Of a stretch of DNA of 64,000 nucleotides, positions 1 to 8,510 are shown piece by piece. The notes below the pieces were generated by a model, which saw only the letters and a program-made list of their open reading frames with translations, was not told the DNA's origin and did not search any database. How positions within the stretch are numbered: position 1 is the stretch's first letter; each line of letters begins with the position of its first letter. The stretch comes from Rhodopseudomonas sp. AAP120 (GTDB lineage: Bacteria > Pseudomonadota > Alphaproteobacteria > Rhizobiales > Xanthobacteraceae), in the NCBI RefSeq assembly GCF_001295845.1, contig NZ_LJIC01000046.1, positions 20,670 to 84,669 on the forward strand. Reading direction: 5' to 3'. The position numbers and the translations under genes are program-made.

Positions 1-58
1 CGCTGGGGTCGGTCAGCTTGAAGGTCGCCGGCCGGCGCGGAGGGACCCGCTCGGTCAT
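1..58 (-). CDS. YcjF/DUF697 family protein, N-terminal fragment
   Basis: Partial: only the first 19 codons are inside the window. The ATG (58..56) overlaps the stop of the upstream YcjX-type gene in an ATGA overlap, so the two are translationally coupled. The visible peptide begins MTERVPPRRPATFKLTDPS. Proteins encoded directly behind YcjX are usually the TIGR01620/DUF697 (YcjF) membrane partner, and an Arg/Pro-rich cytoplasmic start fits, but the assignment is by neighbour and not by domain. Confidence 0.55.
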   Translation of the reverse strand, partial: MTERVPPRRPATFKLTDPS

Positions 59-1524
59 TGCAGTTTGTCTCCGATCAGGAACTGGAGCGTGCGGTCGAGG
101 CGGATGTGAGGCAGCGCCGGGCCCTCGGGATCATGCGTGGCGAGCCGCGGCGGCCGGAAGCGCAGGAAGCGGAAGTCGGCGTCCTGATGCGGACCGGCGG
201 CGAGGCCGCGGAAGGTGTCCTCGCCCTTGAACAGGCCCTGCAGATTAGTCGGCAGATCGCCCGGGAAGGTGGCGACCTCGGTCTCGCCGTCGAACACCTC
301 GCCCTCGGCCATCTCGCCCTGGATCGGGGTGCCGACGATCGACGGCAGGCGGTCGCGGCCGCGTTGCACCTGCGCCTCGCGGGTGGCGCGCACCGCGGCC
401 AGCGCCACGACATCGACGGTGGCACCGGCAAACTCGGCGCGCTGCATCGCGCGCTCGACCAGCTTGCGCAGGATCGCCTCGAGCCGGTCGTGGCTGGAGT
501 GGTGCAGATGGTCGGCCTTGGTGGCGGCGAACAGGATCTTGTCGATCCGCGGCCTGAACATCGTCGACAGCAGCGACGAGCGGCCGACCCGGAAACAGTC
601 GAGGATGCCGGCCAGCGCCGCTTCGAGATCCTGCAGCGCCTCGGGACCGGCGTTGAAGGCGCTCAGCGCGTCCGCCAGCACGATCTGGCGGTCGAGCCGG
701 GCAAAGTGATCACGGAAGAACGGCCGCACCACCACGTCCTTGTAGGATTCGTAGCGTCGCCGCATCATCGCCCATAGCGAGCGTTCCGGCGGCGTGCCAT
801 CCACCGGCACGTCGAGCGGCGCAAAGGTCAGCGCCGGCGAACCGGCGAGATTGCCGGGCATCAGGAAGCGGCCGGGCGGCAGCAGGCTCATGGCGAACTG
901 CTCGTTGCGGCAGGCGCGCAGATAGCTGGTGAACAGCCGCGCGGCGGTCAACGTCTCCTGCTCGTTCTCGCGGCCGTTCGGATCGAGCGTCGCCAGATGC
1001 GCGTGCCACTCCCGCGCCACCCGTGCCCGCGGGTCCTGCCGCGACAGCGCGAGACTCTCGGAGGCCCATTTCTCGTAGCTCTTGTTCAGCAGCGGCAGGT
1101 CGAGCAGCCATTCGCCCGGATAGTCGACGATGTCCAGCGTCAGCGTCCGCTCGGCGCCGCTCTTGCGCTGATAGTCGATCACCAGCCGCAGTTCGCTGAT
1201 ATCGACCGTCGAGGTCGGCCATTGCCGCTGCTCGATCAGCGTGGCCAGAAAGGTCTCGTACGCGAAGCGCGGCACCGCGTCGTCGGGTTGCGGCGCCAGC
1301 CGCGCGGTGGCGATCCGGCCGGTCGACATCGATTCGAAGATCGGAAACCGGCCGCCGCGGCACAGCCCGTGCACCAGCGCGGTGATGAACACCGTCTTGC
1401 CGGCGCGTGACAGACCGGTCACGCCGAGCCGGACCGTCGGGTTGAAGATGGTCTCGCTGTAGTCTTTCAGCGCCCGCGCCGACAGCCACGCTTCCTCGAC
1501 CAGATCTGAAAAACTGAAGGCCAT
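55..1524 (-). CDS. ycjX: YcjX family P-loop NTPase (DUF463)
   Basis: A predicted GTP-binding protein of the YcjX/DUF463 family, often linked to envelope stress in proteobacteria; its biochemical role is not settled. The N-terminal region carries a clear Walker A (GLSRAGKT, about residues 37-44 from the chosen ATG). A DYPGEW segment follows near residue 120, and an ATKADHL segment near 335 resembles the NKxD base-recognition motif. Length (489 aa) is normal for the family. A TTG five codons upstream would also be in frame, but the ATG at 1524 starts the conserved MAFSFSDLVEEAW. It is the first gene of a coupled pair with the YcjF-like gene that leaves the window. Confidence 0.88.
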   Translation of the reverse strand: MAFSFSDLVEEAWLSARALKDYSETIFNPTVRLGVTGLSRAGKTVFITALVHGLCRGGRFPIFESMSTGRIATARLAPQPDDAVPRFAYETFLATLIEQRQWPTSTVDISELRLVIDYQRKSGAERTLTLDIVDYPGEWLLDLPLLNKSYEKWASESLALSRQDPRARVAREWHAHLATLDPNGRENEQETLTAARLFTSYLRACRNEQFAMSLLPPGRFLMPGNLAGSPALTFAPLDVPVDGTPPERSLWAMMRRRYESYKDVVVRPFFRDHFARLDRQIVLADALSAFNAGPEALQDLEAALAGILDCFRVGRSSLLSTMFRPRIDKILFAATKADHLHHSSHDRLEAILRKLVERAMQRAEFAGATVDVVALAAVRATREAQVQRGRDRLPSIVGTPIQGEMAEGEVFDGETEVATFPGDLPTNLQGLFKGEDTFRGLAAGPHQDADFRFLRFRPPRLATHDPEGPALPHIRLDRTLQFLIGDKLQ

Positions 1525-1733
1525 GCGCGCGATATTCAATCAGGAGATGGATGGCGGAGGACGTTAGCCGGAAAACGCGCAATGCGACAATCCGACCTGC
1601 GGGGGGCCTTGGCTTTGCCGCCTTTCCGACGGATAGAATTCGCTGGCAATTGCGGGCGGCGGGCCTGTATCGCGCCGCCCTTCGTCGCCATGTAGGTGTC
1701 AGATCAACGAAAGACAGGGTCCCCGCTCCGCCT

Positions 1734-2432
1734 ATGACAGTGTTTCGCTTGAAGCAAATCGTTTCGCACGCCAGGATCGACGCCAAGGGCTCGGTTCACT
1801 GGAACTACGACCGTGCCGAGCTGATCGCCGATGGCGTTGTCCACGTCCTCGGCCTGGTCGCCGGCCTAATCGCCGTCACCGCGCTGATCACCCTGACCGG
1901 GGTGTTCGCCTCGACGCCCACCATTGTCTCGGTATCGGTGTATGCGGCCGGCCTGCTGGCGATGCTCGGCCTGTCGGCGGCGTACAATCTGTGGCCGGTG
2001 TCGCCGCGCAAATGGCTGCTGCGCCGGTTCGACCATTCGGCGATCTATATCCTGATCGCCGCGACCTACACGCCGATCATCAGCCAGATCCCCGACCAGA
2101 CCTTCGGCCTGGCGCTGCTCGCCGGCGTCTGGGGCGTGGCGATTGTCGGCATCCTGCTTAAGCTGTTCAAGCCTGGCAAGTTCGACAAGCTGTCGGTCGG
2201 CCTGTATCTGGCGCTCGGCTGGAGCGGCATCATCGCCTACGACCAGGTGGTCGAGACGCTGCCGACCACGGCGATGTGGTTCCTCGGCATCGGCGGCGCG
2301 CTGTATACGTTCGGCGTGATCTTCCACGCCTGGCGCCGGCTGCGATTCCAGAACGCGATCTGGCATGCTTTCGTGCTGCTCGCCGCAGCCTGCCATTACG
2401 TCGCGGTGATGGATCTGGTGCTGGCGGCATAG
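1734..2432 (+). CDS. Hemolysin III family (PAQR-type) membrane protein
   Basis: Integral membrane protein of the HlyIII/YqfA (PAQR superfamily) type. The sequence shows about seven hydrophobic segments and family hallmarks: an early Glu followed by the first membrane helix with a VHVLG motif, an HS...YILIAATYTP stretch, and a late FHAWRRLRFQNAIWHAFVLLAAACHY segment with the conserved histidines proposed to bind zinc. The frame stays open 61 codons upstream, but the ATG at 1734 begins the conserved part and gives the usual length (232 aa). Haemolysis is only the historical family name; function here is unknown. Confidence 0.85.
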   Translation: MTVFRLKQIVSHARIDAKGSVHWNYDRAELIADGVVHVLGLVAGLIAVTALITLTGVFASTPTIVSVSVYAAGLLAMLGLSAAYNLWPVSPRKWLLRRFDHSAIYILIAATYTPIISQIPDQTFGLALLAGVWGVAIVGILLKLFKPGKFDKLSVGLYLALGWSGIIAYDQVVETLPTTAMWFLGIGGALYTFGVIFHAWRRLRFQNAIWHAFVLLAAACHYVAVMDLVLAA

Positions 2433-2487
2433 CTCCCGCGCCGCCTTTGCGATAAGACACCCCCGCAAACAACAACACGGGGGAAAC

Positions 2488-3291
2488 ATGCAGATCGCAG
2501 GTAAGGTCGTCGTCGTCACCGGCGGCGGCAACGGCATCGGTCAGGCGCTGTGCGAGGCCTTCGCCAAGGCCGGCGCCGCCAAGGTGGTGGTGGCCGATCT
2601 CGATCAGGCCCGCGCCGAAGCGGTGGCGCAGTCGGTCGGTGGCGCGGCGTTCAAATGCGACGTCGCCAAGGAATCCGACATCGAGCACGTGATCGAGGAA
2701 ACCGAGCGGCAGTACGGCCCGATCGACCTGTTCTGCTCCAACGCCGGGATCGGCGGCGGCTTCGATCCGCTATCGGAGAACGCCGGCGGAACGTCCGACG
2801 AGCCGTTCATGAAAAGCTGGATGATCCACGTGATGGCGCATGTCTACGCCGCGCGGCATCTGATCCCGCGCTACAAGGCGCGCGGCGGCGGCTACTTCCT
2901 CAACACGATTTCGGCGGCAGGTCTTCTCTCCCAGGTCGGCAGCCCGGCCTATTCGGCCACCAAGCACGGCGCGGTCGGCTTCGCCGAAAACCTCGCGATC
3001 TCGCACAAGGCCCACAACATCCGCGTCTCGATCCTGTGCCCGCAGGGCGTCGACACCAACATGCTGCGCGGCATCCCCAAGGGGCCGCAATCCGACGACG
3101 GCAATCTGTCGCCCGAACAGGTCGCGCAGGATGCGCTGAAGGGCGTCGAGCAGGAAACCTTCCTGATCCTGCCGCACCCGCAGGTGCTCGACTACATGCG
3201 CAAGAAGACCGACAATTACGACCGCTGGATCGGCGGCATGGCGAAGATCCAGGCCAAGCTGCGGGAGAGCTTCGGCGCCAAGGCGCAGTAA
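2488..3291 (+). CDS. SDR family NAD(P)-dependent oxidoreductase
   Basis: Classical short-chain dehydrogenase of 267 aa. The nucleotide-binding TGGGNGIG motif lies near residue 11, SNAGIGGG in the NNAG position, a catalytic Ser in the TISAAG segment, and the catalytic YSATK near residue 153. A purine-rich GGGGGAAAC stretch sits just before the ATG. Substrate is not predictable. The gene stands alone, followed by a strong hairpin shared with the convergent universal stress gene. Confidence 0.92.
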   Translation: MQIAGKVVVVTGGGNGIGQALCEAFAKAGAAKVVVADLDQARAEAVAQSVGGAAFKCDVAKESDIEHVIEETERQYGPIDLFCSNAGIGGGFDPLSENAGGTSDEPFMKSWMIHVMAHVYAARHLIPRYKARGGGYFLNTISAAGLLSQVGSPAYSATKHGAVGFAENLAISHKAHNIRVSILCPQGVDTNMLRGIPKGPQSDDGNLSPEQVAQDALKGVEQETFLILPHPQVLDYMRKKTDNYDRWIGGMAKIQAKLRESFGAKAQ

Positions 3292-3327
3292 CACGCCTCT
3301 CGTCGCCCGACCTTGCCGGGCCATGGT

Positions 3328-3357
3328 CGGCTTCTCCTCGCACGCGAGGAGAGGCCG
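3328..3357. terminator. Hairpin between convergent genes
   Basis: Inverted repeat: CGGC-T-TCTCCTCG, loop CACG, CGAGGAGA-G-GCCG. The inner eight pairs are perfect; one T/G wobble precedes four further pairs. It lies between the SDR stop (3291) and the stop of the convergent universal stress gene (3381), a fitting place for a bidirectional terminator, but there is no T run on the plus strand. Confidence 0.6.
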
Positions 3358-3380
3358 GCGACGTGGCCGTGTGGATTTGA

Positions 3381-3809
3381 TTAGCTGTCCCGCACCACCA
3401 GCACCGAACACGGCGCGTAGCGGACGACGTGGCCGGCGTTGGAGCCGAGGAAGTAGCTGCGCATCGCCGGCCGGTGCGAACTCATCACGATCAGGTCCGC
3501 CCCGATCGCGGTCACCTCTTCGATGATCTCGTGATAGATGCCGCCCTGACGCACCGCGGTCGAAAGCCGCGCAGGCTCGATCTCGGATGCCGCCGCGACC
3601 TCGGCGAGCGCCGCCTCGGCGTCGCGGCGCTGCTGCTCGTCGAAATCCGCCGGCACGTATTCGGCCAGCACCACCGGCGTGAGCGCGATCACGTGCAGCA
3701 GCCGCACCGTGCCGTCATAAGTCCGCGCCAGCGTCGCCGCGGTCTTGATCGCCGGCTGCGCGAGCGCAGTATCGGCGAGATCGATCGGCACCAGGATTCG
3801 TTTGAACAT
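3381..3809 (-). CDS. Universal stress protein (UspA family)
   Basis: Single-domain UspA protein, 142 aa from the ATG at 3809 (MFKRILVPIDLAD, the usual family start; the frame stays open 20 codons further up). The C-terminus has the family VMSSHRPAMRSYFLGSNAGHVV...CSVLVV block. In ATP-binding Usp proteins this block reads G-x2-G-x9-G(S/T). Here the first glycines are replaced (SSHR) while the later GS remains, so ATP binding is doubtful. Role in stress survival is inferred from family only. Confidence 0.9.
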   Translation of the reverse strand: MFKRILVPIDLADTALAQPAIKTAATLARTYDGTVRLLHVIALTPVVLAEYVPADFDEQQRRDAEAALAEVAAASEIEPARLSTAVRQGGIYHEIIEEVTAIGADLIVMSSHRPAMRSYFLGSNAGHVVRYAPCSVLVVRDS

Positions 3810-4028
3810 CTGCGGTCTCCCGTGCGAACGGCGTGCGCGCAGTATGACGCAGCGGCCGGTGTGCGCCAATCGGCAAGAGACCAGGACGCCCGGTGATCGC
3901 GTCCGCGGCGAGACACCGGCAAGCGTCGCTGAACCGGGGCCCCGGATCTGCGGCGCTCAGGCCGAGACGGCGTGAGTGCCTTGTCCGGGGCACGAGGAAG
4001 CTGGAGGTTGGCGACGAGGTTGCCGGCG

Positions 4029-4559
4029 TCAGCTTGCTTCGCGCAAGATCTTGGGGCTGACGAAATGCTGCAGCTTGCCGGTGCCGAAGCGGGCGTCGGC
4101 CCAGTCGGCGATCGGAAAATCGATCACCGCGATCGCGCTGGTCGGCATGTTGCCCGACAGCAGCTTGCGGTCGGATTCGTTGCAGCCACAGGTCAGGCCG
4201 AGCGCCAGCTCGTGCAGGCCGGGATTGTGCCCGACCAGCATCAGCCGATTGATCCCGGCGGATACTTCATGGATCGCCTGCAGCAACTGCGCTGCGCTGG
4301 CGCTGTACAGTTCCGGCAGATGCTCGACCTGCGGTTCCGTGCCGGCGGCGAACAGGCCGGAGAGGATGTCCCAGGTCTGCCGCGTGCGCGTCGCCGTCGA
4401 GACCAGGACTTGGTCCGGCACCAGCCGCTGCTCCGACAGCCATTCCGCCATCGCGGCGGCATCGGCCCGGCCACGCTCCTCGAGCCGGCGGTCGTGATCC
4501 TTGCCGGTGGGCGCATCCGTTTCGGTCTTGGCGTGACGCAGCAGGATCAGTCGGCGCAT
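4029..4559 (-). CDS. sixA: SixA-type phosphohistidine phosphatase
   Basis: Histidine phosphatase superfamily protein of 176 aa. The N-terminal LILLRHAKTE carries the RH(A/G) motif whose His is phosphorylated in this family, and LVGHNPGLHEL supplies the second catalytic His. The SixA subgroup dephosphorylates phosphohistidine in signalling proteins, and the short single-domain length fits. The start at 4559 was chosen because RRLILLRHAK must be near the N-terminus; 41 open codons upstream would overlap the divergent FAD oxidoreductase gene. Confidence 0.85.
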   Translation of the reverse strand: MRRLILLRHAKTETDAPTGKDHDRRLEERGRADAAAMAEWLSEQRLVPDQVLVSTATRTRQTWDILSGLFAAGTEPQVEHLPELYSASAAQLLQAIHEVSAGINRLMLVGHNPGLHELALGLTCGCNESDRKLLSGNMPTSAIAVIDFPIADWADARFGTGKLQHFVSPKILREAS

Positions 4560-4653
4560 GTGTCCCTTCCAGCGGGGGGCGAGCTTGCGGATTAATCGAA
4601 CTGCCCGGGCAGGACAAGGTGACAATCGCTCGGGCTGTCCGTAAGGAAACGTC

Positions 4654-6117
4654 ATGACCCCGTCCGTCACAAGTGCGACCAATGGACCGGACCCGCTGCC
4701 GACCGAAGCGGCCGCGGAACTGCACGCACGGCTGACCTTCGACCTCGATGTCGACCTGTGCGTGATCGGTGCCGGCCTCGCCGGTTTGTCGGTGGCCCTG
4801 GAGGCGGCGCAGCTCGGCCTCAGCGTCGCGGTGCTGGAAGGGCGACGGGTCGGTTGGGCGGCCTCGGGGGCGACGCTCGGCAGCGTGTCGCCAGGCTACG
4901 GCGTGCCGATCGGCGACCTCATCGACCGCGTCGGCGTGGCTCACGCCGGCGAGCTGTGGAAACTGTCGCGCGAAGGCATGGAAATCGTCCGCGCGCGCGC
5001 CAGCGAGGAGGCGATGCCCGGCATTGCGCTGTCGAGCGGCGCGCTCGAAGTGTCCAACGTCGATCTCGGCGACCGCCTGGTTACTCGGCTGCAGACCCTC
5101 GGGGTCGATTTCGGCAGCGAGGTCGAAGGCTGGCAGATCGACCGCGTCCGCGAGGTGCTGCGGACCCGGCGCTACTTCCACGCCATCCATTTTCCCGATG
5201 CGTTCCAGCTCGACGGCCGCCGCTATATCCGCGGCCTCGAGGCGATGGCGCGCCGTGCCGGCGTGCGGATCTTCGAGGATACGCCGGCGCTCGGCATCGA
5301 CTCTTCCGGCATCCGCAAGCGGATTGTCACGCCGCATGCACGGCTGCGAGCGTCCGATATCGTTCTCGCCGGCAATGTGCATCTCGGCGCCGCATCGCCG
5401 CGGCTGACCCGGACACTGCTGCCGATGTGGCGCACCGCCGTTCTCACCGCGCCGCTCGGCGAGCGACTGGCCGAGGCGATCGCCTTCACCGGCTCGATCG
5501 CCGACACCCATGGGGTCGATCACTACCGCATCGTCGGGGGTGACCGGCTGCTATGGACCGGTCCGGAGACCACCTTCGAGATCGCACCCACGCGCCTCGA
5601 AGGGCTGATCCGCCGCCGGATCGCCGCGCTGTATCCCCAGCTCGGTGCGGTGGCGATCGACCGGAGCTGGAGCGGCGTGATCGGTCAGACCGTCCACGGC
5701 ATGCCGCAGATCGGCGAGTTGCGGCGCGGCCTCTGGGTTGCCAGCGGGTTCGGTCGCCACGGGCTTGCCGCCACCGCGATCGCCGGCCGGCTGATCGCGC
5801 GCGGCATCGTCCACGGCGACCAGCGCTGGCGGCTGTTCGATCCGTTCGAGCTGGTCTGGGCGGGCGGGCGGATCGGCCGGGTCGTGGGGCAGGGCGTCGC
5901 GATTGCCGAGCGGCGGACCGCGATCGCCGCCGGTGTGCTGGCGCGCTACCGCGAACGTGCCGCCGAGCGTCGCCGGCTGCGCGAGGAACGGCTCGAAGCC
6001 GCCAATCGCAGCGTGCGGCGCGTTTCCCCCGAGCGGAGGCCGGTCGCGCGGCAGGTCGAAAGCCCCGATCGTGCAGTGCGGGATAAGCGTCCCAACGACG
6101 CCGGCGGATCGCAGTAA
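4654..6117 (+). CDS. FAD-dependent oxidoreductase (DAO/PuuB-like)
   Basis: Flavoprotein of the D-amino-acid oxidase/glycine oxidase superfamily, 487 aa. The dinucleotide-binding VIGAGLAGLS motif is at about residues 36-45, followed by VLEGRRVGWAASGATLG, the FAD-contacting segment typical of gamma-glutamylputrescine oxidase-like enzymes. The C-terminal part has the conserved GMPQIGEL...WVASGFGRHGLAATAIAGRLIA block. The last 70 residues are Arg-rich and low in complexity, longer than the family core. Substrate unknown, probably an amine or imino acid. Divergent from sixA. Confidence 0.85.
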   Translation: MTPSVTSATNGPDPLPTEAAAELHARLTFDLDVDLCVIGAGLAGLSVALEAAQLGLSVAVLEGRRVGWAASGATLGSVSPGYGVPIGDLIDRVGVAHAGELWKLSREGMEIVRARASEEAMPGIALSSGALEVSNVDLGDRLVTRLQTLGVDFGSEVEGWQIDRVREVLRTRRYFHAIHFPDAFQLDGRRYIRGLEAMARRAGVRIFEDTPALGIDSSGIRKRIVTPHARLRASDIVLAGNVHLGAASPRLTRTLLPMWRTAVLTAPLGERLAEAIAFTGSIADTHGVDHYRIVGGDRLLWTGPETTFEIAPTRLEGLIRRRIAALYPQLGAVAIDRSWSGVIGQTVHGMPQIGELRRGLWVASGFGRHGLAATAIAGRLIARGIVHGDQRWRLFDPFELVWAGGRIGRVVGQGVAIAERRTAIAAGVLARYRERAAERRRLREERLEAANRSVRRVSPERRPVARQVESPDRAVRDKRPNDAGGSQ

Positions 6118-6241
6118 CTCCTGGCGCTCGCGACAATGTGAGCGCGGCGAGGGCGCGGTGCTGTAACTTCCGCGAGCCCGGCCGCGTATCTCCGCTCGAC
6201 ATCACCGCGGCCGCCTGAGCTCGCATCGCACGGAGAAAGCC

Positions 6242-6739
6242 ATGATTGACCGCCGCCTGCTGCTTGCGTCCGCCGCTGTAGCGGCGGTGTTCGGCTTCCG
6301 CTGGCTGCGGCCCGACGATGCGCGCGCCGCCGAGAAATTCGAGATCGAGAAGACACCGGAGGAGTGGCGGGCGCAGCTCACGCCGATGCAGTACCACATC
6401 CTGCGCGAGGAGGGCACCGAGCGGCCGTTCTCCAGCCCGCTACTCAAGGAGCACCGCAAAGGTACGTTCGCGTGCGCGGGCTGCGATCTGCCGCTGTTTG
6501 CGTCGGATACCAAATACGACAGCGGGACCGGCTGGCCGAGCTTCTGGCAGCCGCTGCCGAACGCGGTCGGCGAGCGTAAGGACAGCACGCTCGGGATGAT
6601 CCGTACCGAAGTGCACTGCCGCCGCTGCGGCGGCCATCTCGGCCACGTGTTCGACGACGGCCCGAAGCCGACCGGCCTGCGCTACTGCATGGACGGCTAC
6701 GCCCTGACCTTCAAGCCGGCGTCGACCAACCCGAGCTAA
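6242..6739 (+). CDS. msrB: Exported peptide-methionine (R)-S-oxide reductase MsrB
   Basis: Reduces methionine R-sulfoxide in oxidised proteins. A signal-like N-terminus ([19 protein letters not shown], cleavage likely near ARAAE) suggests a periplasmic enzyme; the start Arg-Arg resembles a Tat signal but is not a canonical one. The MsrB domain has two zinc CxxC pairs (CAGC, CRRC), the GTGWPSFW signature, [16 protein letters not shown] with the catalytic Cys, and the end FKPASTNPS. Length 165 aa is normal with signal. A divergent, broken copy of its 3' end lies 1.5 kb downstream, past an AT-richer insert whose last gene stops 24 bases from this stop codon. Confidence 0.93.
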   Translation: MIDRRLLLASAAVAAVFGFRWLRPDDARAAEKFEIEKTPEEWRAQLTPMQYHILREEGTERPFSSPLLKEHRKGTFACAGCDLPLFASDTKYDSGTGWPSFWQPLPNAVGERKDSTLGMIRTEVHCRRCGGHLGHVFDDGPKPTGLRYCMDGYALTFKPASTNPS

Positions 6740-6763
6740 AGTAGGGAGTCATCCTTTGGCTAT

Positions 6764-7207
6764 CTAGGATTGAAATTTGTTTGCGAGGCTCTCAAGGTGA
6801 TCGAGCCATGCCGACACGTCACTAACTTCCGTTGGCAATTTCTTGTAGTTGTGGGCTGTTTCGTTCCGCAGATCGTAATCCCTATTCAGCTGATTGAGCG
6901 TAACTGGATCAGCGAAGAAGATTACCTCAAGTTTTTTCCTAAGCGAGAATGCTTTGATGTTTGCGAGGACGTATCTCCAGCCTATGCCATGAACCGTCTT
7001 TGCGCGGGCGTCTGCTTCGATCCTTTCTTCCGCCTCTTTACGCGTCAGAAATTCGAACTGTGCCCATCCTAACAAATAAAATGCGGCGTTCACAGCTGAT
7101 TGGCAGTCCTTGATCTGCTGAGCGCTTCCCTTCTTCTCCAATAGTTGCTGATCGAGTAGTGCTTTTACCCGATCATACGCCAGTCTGGTTTCATTCAACT
7201 TGGTCAC
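6764..7207 (-). CDS. Putative HEPN-like protein, candidate RNase effector
   Basis: Not recognised as a named family. The 147-aa protein looks all-helical and carries RNETAH at residues 114-119, an R-X4-H motif of the kind that marks catalytic HEPN ribonucleases in toxin-antitoxin, abortive-infection and CRISPR systems; the YDLRNETAHNY context is typical of HEPN helix 4. Start is GTG at 7207, overlapping the stop of the upstream gene as GTGA, so translation is coupled. Base composition (about 50-55% GC in lines counted by eye) and codon use are poorer in GC than flanking genes. I infer a defence or toxin role. It could instead be a non-catalytic HEPN partner. Confidence 0.6.
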   Translation of the reverse strand: MTKLNETRLAYDRVKALLDQQLLEKKGSAQQIKDCQSAVNAAFYLLGWAQFEFLTRKEAEERIEADARAKTVHGIGWRYVLANIKAFSLRKKLEVIFFADPVTLNQLNRDYDLRNETAHNYKKLPTEVSDVSAWLDHLESLANKFQS

Positions 7208-8148
7208 GTTGCTTCAGCGGCCTCGAAAATTTCCAGAAAGGCCGCTTTACCCCATGGTTCAAAACTACGCTCAACTCTGTCTTTCAGGATGCACCAATTT
7301 GGCGGGTCGAGTGGACGAGCTAGATCCAAGAGAAGTGTAGTTCCCCGGTTGGATATGATGTCAATTCGCCCATTTGAGCCAAATATCCAAAGGCCAACGG
7401 GGACAAAACTCAAAGTTGCTTTTCCATTTTTGCTCAAGTCCAGGATACTTAAGTCTCGATCAGGCACGGCATAATCTTGCATAAGTTCTTCGGACATCCG
7501 GATGGTCCGTGATCGGTCGATTGTGACTCCAAGCCCGGCTGACCAAGCCGCGATGCTTGCGTAGAGGTTGTCAATTCGTTTCACCCAGTCTGTCACTCTG
7601 TTCTCAATAGCAGCGCGATCGAACGTGCTGCCGTCTTGATTGTACTGCCAGACATTGAGCGGCGGCAGTACCTCCGAATGAGGTGAACCGTTGCCGTCGA
7701 TTGCGAGGATGTGAAGATTGAGCCGGTCGATGTTGAAGTTCCAAATTTCTGGCGCGGCGAATCCGGATGCTTGCATTTGACGTAGACGAGCAATATTCTG
7801 ATCAAGCTCGCGCAAGGTAAAATCGCGAGTTCGGATCTTGATTTCTACAATAGATGTCGAGCCATCTGGGTAGATGACTTCGAAATCCCATCCGGGGTCC
7901 GCTCCAGCGGACAGCCTGATGTCTGCGCCATCTACAACGATACTTTTTTCGAGACGAGACGCCGGGAAATCGTATTCGTCAGCTATTCGCTCTGCTACTG
8001 GCCGGAGAACATCGTTTGGCCCGAGTACGCGTTCGCCCGGTAACCCTCGATGGTTTCCAAACACGACGTAGCGATTGCCAATATTTACGAGCACCTGACG
8101 TCGGGCAGGATCCTTAACTCCGATAGCCTTTTCTCTGACGGTATCCAT
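7204..8148 (-). CDS. Uncharacterised protein with PD-(D/E)XK-like motif, paired with HEPN gene
   Basis: No family recognised with confidence. The first 130 residues read like a restriction-endonuclease fold: Glu67, a beta strand with Asp76, then WDFE (Asp88) and VEIK (Glu102-x-Lys104), spacing close to the E...D-x(n)-ExK active site. A helical region follows (about 175-225), then a second beta-rich domain (240-290, SFVPVGLWIFGSNGRIDII). 314 aa. It is the first gene of a coupled pair (4-nt GTGA overlap) with the HEPN-like gene, in an AT-richer patch. It may be a nuclease, a sensor or an antidote to the HEPN protein. Only the motif is seen; the fold is inferred. Confidence 0.55.
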   Translation of the reverse strand: MDTVREKAIGVKDPARRQVLVNIGNRYVVFGNHRGLPGERVLGPNDVLRPVAERIADEYDFPASRLEKSIVVDGADIRLSAGADPGWDFEVIYPDGSTSIVEIKIRTRDFTLRELDQNIARLRQMQASGFAAPEIWNFNIDRLNLHILAIDGNGSPHSEVLPPLNVWQYNQDGSTFDRAAIENRVTDWVKRIDNLYASIAAWSAGLGVTIDRSRTIRMSEELMQDYAVPDRDLSILDLSKNGKATLSFVPVGLWIFGSNGRIDIISNRGTTLLLDLARPLDPPNWCILKDRVERSFEPWGKAAFLEIFEAAEAT

Positions 8149-8208
8149 CCCGCTATTCTAAGCCTGCGCAGCGGAACCGCCAAGCTGTAAAGATGCGAAT
8201 GGCAGCCC

Positions 8209-8337
8209 CGGTCGGCCGAGCTTTTGGCTGCCGCTGCCGAATGCGGTCGGCGAGCGCACCCCAAGCCGACCGCGCTGCGCTATTGCATGGACGGCTACGC
8301 GCTGACCTTCAAGCCTGCGTCCTCGAATCCGAGCTGA
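8209..8337 (+). pseudogene. msrB 3'-end remnant
   Basis: This stretch repeats the 3' end of the intact msrB at 6242-6739 with many synonymous-type differences. It begins at the PSFW(Q)PLPNAVGER segment, then loses roughly 85 bases that would encode the second CxxC and GHVFDDG, and resumes at [24 protein letters not shown] followed by a stop. The two parts are in different frames, so nothing functional can be made. It sits directly beyond the two-gene AT-richer insert, so msrB-like sequence flanks that insert on both sides. The rest of 8149-8510 shows no gene. Confidence 0.85.
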
Positions 8338-8510
8338 CGCGCGGCCGCGACGCCGCCGGCATACCAGCGGGACCCCGATCCGCCCTGGTGGCTGTCGGGT
8401 TTTCTTGCCGCTGCGTCTCACCTCGTAGGTTTTCTGGAAAGAAAGTCGCGGCTGCGATTGACAAGGTCGCGCCCCGTCCTCCATCAAGCGGCCAACATTA
8501 ACTTTTGGAT

